A DNA stretch of 6,469 bases from positions 1 to 6,469 of the forward strand of contig DAOVUW010000051.1 of NCBI GenBank assembly GCA_030632385.1. Direction: 5' to 3'. Position 1 is the stretch's first letter. Every line of letters begins with the position of its first letter. Origin of the DNA: Candidatus Nanohalarchaeota archaeon (lineage in GTDB: Archaea; EX4484-52). Shown here one piece after another: positions 1 to 6,407 of this stretch. The translations under genes were made by a program, and so were the position numbers. The notes below the pieces were generated by a model. That model was not told the origin of the DNA, ran no database searches, and saw nothing but the letters and a program-made list of their open reading frames with translations.

Positions 1-2025
1 GGAGAAGAAAATAATCGGGACGAAGGACTTGTCGAACAGCTTGCTTCTTTTTTTGAAAAAAAATATCTAAAAAAGGCGCAGAAAGATTTTTCTTCGGGAA
101 AACCTCTTCTTATGGACTACACTTTAATGGATAAATTCAGCACAAAATTATCTGATGCTCTTATCGAGAGACCGGATGAATGGTTTGAATATGCACAGGA
201 AGTGTTGGAAAGCATTGATTTTGGAATAGAAGGAGGAAAAACTACAAGAGTATTTAATCTACATCCTCATCAGGTCCTGAAAATAAAGGATTTGAGAAGC
301 ACCCACTTGAACAAATTCATATCATTTGAAGGCATAATAAAACAGGCATCTGAAGTGAGACCTGAAATTATTTTTATAACATTTTCGTGCCCTGCATGTG
401 GTGCCAAAACAACAGTAATACAGGATGCAAATTATGTAAAAAAGCCGTATGTGTGCGAATGCGGAAATAAACGTTCTTTTACCCAGGCGATGAGAAAATT
501 AAGGGATGTGCAGAGACTGGAAATAGAAGAGATGCCGGAAAAATTAGATGGCGGCGCTCAGCCAAGAAAATTGGGTGTTTTTTTGCGCGATGATTTAGTG
601 GATCCTCTTTTTCAGAAAAATGTTGTCCCGGGATCAAAAATTAATTTAACAGGCATTTTAAGAGATATGCCTATGAGGATAGATGAAGGAAAAGAGACCA
701 GAAGAAGAGATATTTTTCTGGAAGCAAATTATCTTGAAGTAATAGAAGAAGAATTTATAGATATTGAAATAACAAAAGAAGATGAAGAGAAAATAAAAGA
801 GCTTGCATCCAATCCTAAAATTTATTCAAATCTTGTCAAATCCATAGCGCCATCTATATACGGGCATGAAAAAACTAAAGAAGCAATTATGTACCAATTG
901 TTCGGGGGCTCAAGAAAAGAAAGAAAAGACGGAGTGACAACAAGAGGAGATATCCATATTTTTTTGGTAGGAGACCCGGGTGCAGGAAAATCCCAACTCC
1001 TCAAATATGTATCAAAGCTTGCTCCAAAGGCAAGATATATTGTCGGAAAATCAAGTTCTGGAGCAGGGATTACAGCTACGGTCGTGAAAGATGAATTCAT
1101 GAGAGGGTGGGCTCTTGAAGCAGGAGCATTAGTCCTTGCAAATGGAGGAATGGCTCTCATTGATGAATTGGACAAAATGGGAAAAGACGATCGTTCTGCA
1201 ATGCACGAAGCACTTGAACAGCAGACAATAACTATTTCAAAAGCAAATATACAGGCGACTCTTCATGCGCAAACAACAGTGCTTGCTGCTGCAAATCCAA
1301 AATTCGGAAGATTTGACATGCACAGTTCTATTGTTGAGCAGATAGACATTCCCGACACTCTTCTTTCCAGATTTGATTTAATTTTTGCAATAATGGATGT
1401 ACCTGATAAAGAAAAAGACACGCTTCTTGTACGGCATATTCTTAAAATGCACGAAAATGAAGATGAAAAAAAATCAATCATAGACAGAGATATAATGAGA
1501 AAATATGTTGCTTATGCAAAAATCCATATTCGTCCGAAACTTACGCAGGAAGCCATGGATGAAATTGAAAAATTTTATGTGACTCTAAGGAACAAATATG
1601 CATCCACTGAAAAAAATACAGTACCTATTGGCGCAAGACAACTCGAAGCATTGATTCGACTTTCAGAAGCATCTGCAAAGATTCGTCTCTCTGACGAAGC
1701 AACAGATCTAGATGCAAAACGCGCAATAAAAATTATGCGTTATTGCCTGACTCAAATAGGGGTGGATCCTGAAACAGGAGAATTAGATATAGACAGAATG
1801 GAAGGAAGAACATCAGGAACTCAAAGAAACAAAATTTATGTTATGCTCAAATTAATAGAAGACTTGCAAAATGCCAGTCCTGAAGGGGTTGCTATCGTTG
1901 AAGATATAATAGAACAGGCAGAAACTGAAAAAATAAACCGTGTTGATGCTGAAATCCTTATCTCGAAATTAAAACAAAGCGGAGATATATACGAACCAGG
2001 ACACGGAAAATTAAAGAGATTGTAA
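1..2025 (+). CDS. mcm: Replicative DNA helicase MCM, 5'-truncated by the window edge
   Basis: Archaeal minichromosome maintenance helicase, the ATP-driven 3'-5' hexameric motor of the replication fork. The frame is open from base 1 with no stop, and the residues before the first in-window ATG (112) look like the normal MCM N-terminus (a helix with EQLASFF, then GKPLLMDY), so 112 is internal and the real start is upstream. Counting codons from base 1: an N-terminal domain with a zinc motif (C130, C133, C152, C154), Walker A GDPGAGKS at 324-331, the conserved stretch after it including the GAGIT region, Walker B IDELDKM at 387-393, sensor-1 Asn432 in AAANP, the arginine finger SRF at 456-458, a sensor-2 Arg near 546, and a small C-terminal winged-helix region from about 608. 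The visible 674 codons are close to the usual archaeal MCM length of about 650-700, so little is missing. The last zinc pair is C-x-C rather than the more usual C-x2-C. There is no intein in the Walker A loop. The next gene starts 2 bp after the stop. Confidence 0.97.
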   Translation, partial: GEENNRDEGLVEQLASFFEKKYLKKAQKDFSSGKPLLMDYTLMDKFSTKLSDALIERPDEWFEYAQEVLESIDFGIEGGKTTRVFNLHPHQVLKIKDLRSTHLNKFISFEGIIKQASEVRPEIIFITFSCPACGAKTTVIQDANYVKKPYVCECGNKRSFTQAMRKLRDVQRLEIEEMPEKLDGGAQPRKLGVFLRDDLVDPLFQKNVVPGSKINLTGILRDMPMRIDEGKETRRRDIFLEANYLEVIEEEFIDIEITKEDEEKIKELASNPKIYSNLVKSIAPSIYGHEKTKEAIMYQLFGGSRKERKDGVTTRGDIHIFLVGDPGAGKSQLLKYVSKLAPKARYIVGKSSSGAGITATVVKDEFMRGWALEAGALVLANGGMALIDELDKMGKDDRSAMHEALEQQTITISKANIQATLHAQTTVLAAANPKFGRFDMHSSIVEQIDIPDTLLSRFDLIFAIMDVPDKEKDTLLVRHILKMHENEDEKKSIIDRDIMRKYVAYAKIHIRPKLTQEAMDEIEKFYVTLRNKYASTEKNTVPIGARQLEALIRLSEASAKIRLSDEATDLDAKRAIKIMRYCLTQIGVDPETGELDIDRMEGRTSGTQRNKIYVMLKLIEDLQNASPEGVAIVEDIIEQAETEKINRVDAEILISKLKQSGDIYEPGHGKLKRL

Positions 2026-2027
2026 TT

Positions 2028-3482
2028 ATGTCATTTGATGAATTAATTGAAGAGATAGAATATTCAGGGAAAAAGAATTTTTATGAAAACTATGATTCCT
2101 CGGCAACCAACAAACTTCCTCTAAATCAAAAGCTTTATTCACAGGCAAATGCAAAATTAAGATCTCACAAGAAAATCAAGGAAATAGAAGGTTATCTGGA
2201 ATTGATAACAAAACCAGCTGTAATGCTAAATAAAAAAATACATTCTATACTTAAACTAAATAAATATGATGAATTGGAGACGGGTTATAAGTTATACAAG
2301 TTTTATGCAGAATTATCCAAGAATGATTTAATGACAATAATACTCGCCCCCTATGAAACAAAATTGAATTCAGAAATACCATATTCCATTAAAATAAAAA
2401 AACCAACAAGCAATAAACTTGAACACAATAAAAAATATTATGAATTGTTTTTCCTTATGGAAAAGCCGGAACCGACCACATTAAAGATTTCAAAAGATGA
2501 TAATCCGACTTATCCTGTCCTGACGCTAAAAGAAATGCAAAAAAGCATTACCGAAATCTCTTCGTTAAGCATGAAGGATAATCATGTTTCTGATTCTCTT
2601 TTAGCCCCTTATATTGGCTCAGATATTTTAGACAAAAAAATCTCCGTAGATGGATTAGGAGCTTCCTATTTATATGACTCTAAGACAAAAAAAGATGTTG
2701 CTGTTTTTGATAAGTATTTGAATAAGTCAGATTATGGGATTAATCTTGAGCATATGGGAATTTTAAATGAATTAAACGGGACAATAAATGAATTTAAATC
2801 CATGCGAAAAAACAAAGAGATTTTAAAGAATTATAATGTCTTATCGTGGAATGTGTCTTCCAAAATAAAAGACGACAATATAAGAGAATCTGAATACAAA
2901 TATGCAATAGACGGAATTAATATTTATGGAGAAAGAGATATCGCGAATAATACGGCCCTGCAAAATTCTTTGATATATTATGGCTGTTTGAGTGACAAGC
3001 AAATTTCAAAATCATTTGATGACATTCTTAATTCTGTCCTGTTAAAACTCAGCTCTCGGATGAACAAAACACAAGAAAGAGTATATAATAATATTTATGA
3101 CTCAGATTTGGTCGAAATACAATGTGCAAGGATTACATCATATTATACTGCCTTTGAAAATAATAATCAAAAAATACAAAAAAATGTAATTGATACTTTT
3201 GAAAAAAATATAACTCAGATTGAAGAAAAGATTGATGAAGAAAAATATCATCAAAAAGACAGAGAATATGCACCTAAAATCCCATTAAATATCAGAAGAG
3301 CAGTTGCGTGTTCGGATAAAACAAAAGAATCTATTATTGCAAATATAGTGGAATTCATGAACTGGACTGAAAAAAGGTCAGAACAATCTTTCAAAGAATT
3401 AATTGAAGACGGTACTATTTATTCAAGGGACGGAGGCATCCATTATGATTGGATAAAGGGATATAAATTAAAAGAGGAATAA
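2028..3482 (+). CDS. Uncharacterised 484-aa protein in the MCM operon, possible C-terminal winged helix
   Basis: I do not recognise this family. The ATG lies 2 bp after the MCM stop, with only a weak purine stretch (AAAGAGA) upstream, so it is probably co-transcribed and translationally coupled with MCM. The protein is soluble: no signal peptide or membrane segment is visible, and it is rich in Lys, Asn, Glu and Ile. It reads as largely helical. Residues about 1-130 are helical and basic, followed by a mixed middle region that includes a Gly/Tyr-rich stretch near 205-215. A charged helix of coiled-coil character covers about 387-412. The last 55 residues (about 430-484) look like a winged helix: a helix TKESIIANIVEFM, a second helix ending FKELIEDG, then a short beta-wing IYSRDGGIHYDWI. 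The three cysteines do not form a metal site. There are no Walker, nuclease or polymerase motifs. A DNA- or replisome-linked role is inferred only from position and this fold guess. Its length and sequence do not fit GINS, which often neighbours archaeal mcm. Confidence 0.85.
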   Translation: MSFDELIEEIEYSGKKNFYENYDSSATNKLPLNQKLYSQANAKLRSHKKIKEIEGYLELITKPAVMLNKKIHSILKLNKYDELETGYKLYKFYAELSKNDLMTIILAPYETKLNSEIPYSIKIKKPTSNKLEHNKKYYELFFLMEKPEPTTLKISKDDNPTYPVLTLKEMQKSITEISSLSMKDNHVSDSLLAPYIGSDILDKKISVDGLGASYLYDSKTKKDVAVFDKYLNKSDYGINLEHMGILNELNGTINEFKSMRKNKEILKNYNVLSWNVSSKIKDDNIRESEYKYAIDGINIYGERDIANNTALQNSLIYYGCLSDKQISKSFDDILNSVLLKLSSRMNKTQERVYNNIYDSDLVEIQCARITSYYTAFENNNQKIQKNVIDTFEKNITQIEEKIDEEKYHQKDREYAPKIPLNIRRAVACSDKTKESIIANIVEFMNWTEKRSEQSFKELIEDGTIYSRDGGIHYDWIKGYKLKEE

Positions 3483-3490
3483 ATTAACTA

Positions 3491-3498
3491 TTTAAAAT
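3491..3498 (+). promoter_or_regulatory. Possible TATA element upstream of aglB
   Basis: TTTAAAAT lies in the 34-bp AT-rich gap between the unknown gene and aglB, 19-26 bases before the aglB ATG. It resembles an archaeal TATA box, but no clear purine-rich BRE precedes it. In such AT-rich DNA a chance match is likely. If real, it would give aglB its own promoter with a very short or absent leader. That fits poorly with the Shine-Dalgarno match between it and the ATG, so read-through from mcm is equally plausible. Confidence 0.3.
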
Positions 3499-3504
3499 TA
3501 TAAC

Positions 3505-3508
3505 AGGT
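3505..3508 (+). promoter_or_regulatory. Shine-Dalgarno site of aglB
   Basis: AGGT is complementary to the ACCT of the archaeal 16S rRNA 3' end and lies 8 bases before the ATG at 3517. An in-frame TAA ends 6 bases before that ATG, so no upstream start is possible. A leadered mRNA, possibly continuous with the mcm transcript, is suggested. Confidence 0.5.
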
Positions 3509-3516
3509 AAAGAAAT

Positions 3517-6024
3517 ATGAATAAAAAATACATCTATGCAGGAGCTTTATTAATTATCTTACTTTTATCACTATGGATTAGATTAGCACCCATGAATCTA
3601 CAAGAGAGCTGTCTTGATGGAGTTACATGTTTTCGTGCTTTAGACCCATTTTACATGTATAGAATGAGTCTTCATTTAATTGAAAATGATTTTCATTGGC
3701 CAGATAAAGACATGTATCAATATTATCCAAATGGAAGAGATCCTCATACAAATAAGGTTTTGACTTATTACATTCCTGCAATACTATATGTATTGTTTTT
3801 CAAATTTTTTTTCACATATTATCATTTTGCATGGATTTATCCCGCTCTCATGGGTACGCTGCAGGTATTAGTCGTTTATTTTTTAGGGAAAGAATTAAAG
3901 GATAAAAAAACAGGACTATTTGCTGCATTTTTTTATGCGACAACCCCTGCCATATTATACAGAACTTCTGCTGGTTTTATTGAAAAAGAGCCTATAGCAG
4001 GTGTTTTCATATTGTTAATTCTCTATTACACAATAAAATCATTTAAGAAAGACACAATCTTTTATTCTTCGCTTGCAGGAATGAGTCTTTGTTTTTTAAA
4101 TGCAATTAGTGGTCTTGTAACACCAATTGCACTTTTGATTATAGGTTTGTATTTCATTCTTCTTTTATTTGAAAAACAAAATATTTCTCTGCTTTTAAAA
4201 TCGCTGGTGCCTATGGGTATTGTAGGTATTATTTTCCCCTTTTTACTGGGTTTTAAAAATATTTCTATCACTCCAATTGTTCCGGGCGGACAAATGTATA
4301 TTGGCTTATCTATTCTAATGGCTTTTGTCTATGTTATGCAGAACAAAATAAAAGATAAATCACTACACAAATATATTGTTCCTTTATCTATAATATCTGT
4401 TGTTTTTATGATAATTATAGGATCTTTCTTTTCCGTTCAATGTTCGCGATTAGTAACAACGGTCAGCGGACTTGCTACTTTAGAAAAAGGGGTGGTGGGA
4501 TCAACAGTTGCAGAAAATGCTCCAGGTTCTGTGGGTACAATAAAAGAGCAATTCTCTATTGTTTCAGGTTTAAGTTACCTCCAACAGGCAATAAACACGC
4601 CTTTATTTAATCCAGACAGTTCTTACAACAACTATGGAAAACTACTTTCTTATTTTAGTGTAATTCCATTTACATTGCTGGCAATATTCTTCATATTTTA
4701 TCAATTTTATGAAAAAAGAGAATCTTATAAAAATAAAGATGTATTTTATATTGGATTGATTGTTGTTCCTCTTTTAGGTTATTTTAATCTCTATTACGGG
4801 TTGATTGCATTGGTTCTTTTTGTTTCATATTATTCTGCCAATATAGGAATAATACTGCTCATCCTGTGGATGGCATCATCCATACACGGTTCTTTGAAAT
4901 ACATAAGAGTTATGTTTCTACTTGGGGCTCCTTTATGCATAATGGCGGGATTTGGCATTTCATACCTGTATGATTATGTAAAAAAACTAATTGAGAATAA
5001 AAGCACAATTGATTTTTTTAACAAATATAAAAAACATTCTTCCGCAAATATTGAAATTCTTCCTGTAAAAATTATCGCTGTATTATTTTGCATCATCTTT
5101 ATAGCCACAAATCTATCTTCTGCCTATGTAGTAAACAAATACACAGGATTAACATTTAATGCCAACTGGCAGGAAGCAATGAAATGGGTAAAAGACAATA
5201 CGCCCCAAGAAGCTGTGCTTATGAGTTGGTGGGATTATGGATATTGGTTCCAGACCGCAGGAGAAAGAAGAAGTGTTGCAGATGGAATGAATGCAAACAA
5301 CACAGTAAATGAAAATCTCGCGCAAATGTTTACAGATACGAATATAACGCACATAAAAAATCTCATGATATCATATCAAGCAGATTATATAATTGTAGAT
5401 AATACTTTAATTGGGAAATATCCTATGATGAGTAGGATAGGACATTATGCACAAAAAAATGAATATTATGAAGAAGATAATTTATTTGGCAAACCGGAAA
5501 ATTATTTTGCTCCGCTTCCAGAACCAAAACTTGAAAAAAAAGGCAATTTAACAATCGCCATGTATGATTTTGGAGGAGGAATTATCTCTGTTCCTGTAAA
5601 TGAATATGGTGGATTAGAGGGAAATATAATACTAACACAGGGACTACAAAATTTAGATATAAAATATTTGTGCACAGAAAATGGACTTATAGACCTTACA
5701 GAAAATAAAACTCAAAATGTTGCTGATTTATGCATCTTGTTTTCAAAATATGGCGTATATATGCCTTACCCTACGAAAACACCCGGAATTTCTAACTTTG
5801 CAAGATTGTATTTATTTGATGCGCACGGTATTGATTTTTTAGAAAAAGTCTTTGATAATAATGAAATAAAAATATTCAGATTAAAAAAAGAAAGTGAAAT
5901 TGTCAAACCAATAGAATTAGAAGAAATTATCATTCCAGAAACAATACCTGATGAAAATAATACTGAAAAAATAAAAATCGATGAAAACCAAACAGATGAA
6001 CCAATAGTTAATGAAACAGATTAA
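3517..6024 (+). CDS. aglB: Oligosaccharyltransferase AglB (STT3 family)
   Basis: Single-subunit archaeal oligosaccharyltransferase, which moves a dolichol-linked glycan onto Asn of N-x-S/T sequons on the outer face of the membrane. At 835 residues it has normal AglB length. The N-terminal half (about 5-538) is a multi-pass membrane domain with roughly the expected 13 segments; the first is at about 5-26. Family motifs in order: first acidic motif at D43 in ALDPFYMYR; second metal/substrate motif as E156-K-E158 in AGFIEKEP; external-loop TIXE/SVSE-type motif STVAE at 329-333 with E333; sequon-binding WWDYG at 571-575; and a DK/MI-type element with D628, K634, M638 and I641. The globular domain after about 540 faces outward. 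The last 45 residues form an acidic, low-complexity tail with three sequons (N814, N824, N832). No glycosyltransferases or other glycan genes adjoin it. The stop overlaps the convergent rnp4 stop. The GT66 family assignment is secure; the glycan is unknown. Confidence 0.96.
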   Translation: MNKKYIYAGALLIILLLSLWIRLAPMNLQESCLDGVTCFRALDPFYMYRMSLHLIENDFHWPDKDMYQYYPNGRDPHTNKVLTYYIPAILYVLFFKFFFTYYHFAWIYPALMGTLQVLVVYFLGKELKDKKTGLFAAFFYATTPAILYRTSAGFIEKEPIAGVFILLILYYTIKSFKKDTIFYSSLAGMSLCFLNAISGLVTPIALLIIGLYFILLLFEKQNISLLLKSLVPMGIVGIIFPFLLGFKNISITPIVPGGQMYIGLSILMAFVYVMQNKIKDKSLHKYIVPLSIISVVFMIIIGSFFSVQCSRLVTTVSGLATLEKGVVGSTVAENAPGSVGTIKEQFSIVSGLSYLQQAINTPLFNPDSSYNNYGKLLSYFSVIPFTLLAIFFIFYQFYEKRESYKNKDVFYIGLIVVPLLGYFNLYYGLIALVLFVSYYSANIGIILLILWMASSIHGSLKYIRVMFLLGAPLCIMAGFGISYLYDYVKKLIENKSTIDFFNKYKKHSSANIEILPVKIIAVLFCIIFIATNLSSAYVVNKYTGLTFNANWQEAMKWVKDNTPQEAVLMSWWDYGYWFQTAGERRSVADGMNANNTVNENLAQMFTDTNITHIKNLMISYQADYIIVDNTLIGKYPMMSRIGHYAQKNEYYEEDNLFGKPENYFAPLPEPKLEKKGNLTIAMYDFGGGIISVPVNEYGGLEGNIILTQGLQNLDIKYLCTENGLIDLTENKTQNVADLCILFSKYGVYMPYPTKTPGISNFARLYLFDAHGIDFLEKVFDNNEIKIFRLKKESEIVKPIELEEIIIPETIPDENNTEKIKIDENQTDEPIVNETD
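5956..6018 (+). other. Sequon cluster in the AglB C-terminal tail
   Basis: The tail codes for three N-x-T sequons, N814-N-T, N824-Q-T and N832-E-T, spaced 10 and 8 residues apart in a stretch rich in Asp, Glu, Pro and Ile. The first two lie in the repeated context I-x-D-E-N-x-T, with Asp at the -2 position. The tail lies after the catalytic globular domain, on the side of the membrane where glycan is transferred. It could therefore be modified by the enzyme itself or by a neighbouring copy; this is inference. Confidence 0.6.
5966..5977 (-). terminator. Possible T-rich terminator of rnp4, inside aglB
   Basis: Reading leftward past the rnp4 stop, the non-template strand carries T5 then A then T6, about 45-55 bases downstream. 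Archaeal RNA polymerase stops at such T-runs without needing a hairpin. The run codes for Lys-rich residues of the AglB tail on the other strand. A-runs are common in this genome, so the call is tentative. Confidence 0.35.
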
Positions 6025-6344
6025 ACTTTATTAAGTGGTTTTTTTCTAGTATATCCACAATTTCCGCATAATATATTGAGTGTTTTTGTATGCCGATTAG
6101 TAGAATATTTAGTCGTATCTGCATCATAAGGTACAAGGCATTTTTTGCAAAAGAACCAGTTGTATTTTTTTAAGGAAATCTTGTTTTTTTTTGAAATTTT
6201 TTTCATCATTATTATACTGTTTTTTGTCAAAATAAAATCCTTTTTCTTTAATGAATCCAAAGCCAAATCGTATAAAATTTCAATTCTTGCTCTTGCGATA
6301 ACTGCCTGCTCTTTTTTATTTTTTACAATCCTGTTTCTTTTCAT
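6021..6344 (-). CDS. rnp4: Ribonuclease P protein component 4 (Rpp21/Rpr2 family)
   Basis: Protein subunit of archaeal RNase P, which removes 5' leaders from precursor tRNAs. In the family it pairs with Rpp29 and binds the specificity domain of the RNase P RNA. The 107 residues match family size and layout: a basic N-terminus, a long helix with ARARIEILYDLALDSL at 18-32, a second basic helix at about 38-59 ending in KKNKISLKK, then a zinc ribbon with FCKKC (C66, C69) and CGNCGYTRK (C93, C96). The ATG at 6344 is the only possible start: the frame upstream reaches a TAA with no other ATG, GTG or TTG. No Shine-Dalgarno sequence precedes it, and a TATA-like element is centred 26 bases before the ATG, so the mRNA is probably leaderless. 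It converges on aglB with a 4-base overlap and is divergent from the tRNA-Tyr gene 60 bp away. The protein is very Lys/Asn-rich, in keeping with the AT-rich DNA. Confidence 0.93.
   Translation of the reverse strand: MKRNRIVKNKKEQAVIARARIEILYDLALDSLKKKDFILTKNSIIMMKKISKKNKISLKKYNWFFCKKCLVPYDADTTKYSTNRHTKTLNILCGNCGYTRKKPLNKV
6039..6045 (+). terminator. Possible T-run terminator of the mcm-aglB transcript
   Basis: Seven consecutive T on the + strand begin 15 bases after the aglB stop. More T-runs follow through about 6165-6200, all within the antisense of rnp4. Archaeal transcription ends at such non-template T-tracts. No hairpin is needed or clearly visible. These T-tracts are also the Lys codons of rnp4 on the other strand, so they may exist for coding reasons alone. 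Confidence 0.45.
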
Positions 6345-6365
6345 TTTATATAAGAATGTATTATG

Positions 6366-6374
6366 TTTTAAAAA
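6366..6374 (-). promoter_or_regulatory. TATA-like element of rnp4, possibly shared with tRNA-Tyr
   Basis: Read on the minus strand this is TTTTTAAAA, spanning -30 to -22 from the A of the rnp4 ATG, the right place for an archaeal TATA box of a leaderless mRNA. The core is nearly symmetric, so the plus strand reads TTTTAAAAA, centred about 35 bases before the mature 5' end of tRNA-Tyr. That suits a tRNA transcript starting a few bases upstream of the mature end. It is the best TATA candidate for both genes, although TTATACTATA at 6386-6395 is a closer alternative for the tRNA. No convincing BRE is seen. Confidence 0.5.
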
Positions 6375-6396
6375 TTAACACATAATTATACTATAA

Positions 6397-6407
6397 GGGA
6401 AGTTCCC
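6397..6407. repeat. Short perfect inverted repeat at the tRNA-Tyr 5' end
   Basis: GGGAA-G-TTCCC is an 11-bp perfect palindrome around one base, made of the 8 bases before the tRNA and its first three bases (CCC). As RNA, GGG and CCC could pair across a 5-base loop and compete with the acceptor stem in the precursor. Eleven bases is short enough to be chance. Confidence 0.3.

Noticed and set aside
970..993. Possible intein in the MCM Walker A loop, a frequent site in archaea
   Set aside because: The GDPGAGKS motif is continuous and flanked by normal helicase sequence.
822..1175. Open frame on the minus strand inside MCM
   Set aside because: It lies fully antisense to the conserved Walker A and B region and has no domain-like sequence, so it is a shadow of the MCM codons.
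2023..2030. Separate promoter for the unknown gene
   Set aside because: Only 2 bp separate it from MCM, and the upstream bases are conserved MCM C-terminal codons without a TATA-like element.
4062..5352. Short minus-strand open frames within aglB (4062-4271 and 5149-5352)
   Set aside because: They are antisense to membrane segments and to the WWDYG domain of AglB, with no start signal or recognisable protein features.
6145..6378. Phe/Ile-rich 77-residue open frame on the plus strand, resembling a small membrane protein
   Set aside because: It is the antisense of Lys/Asn codons of rnp4, whose zinc ribbon and family layout are clear. The hydrophobicity comes from T-rich complement codons.
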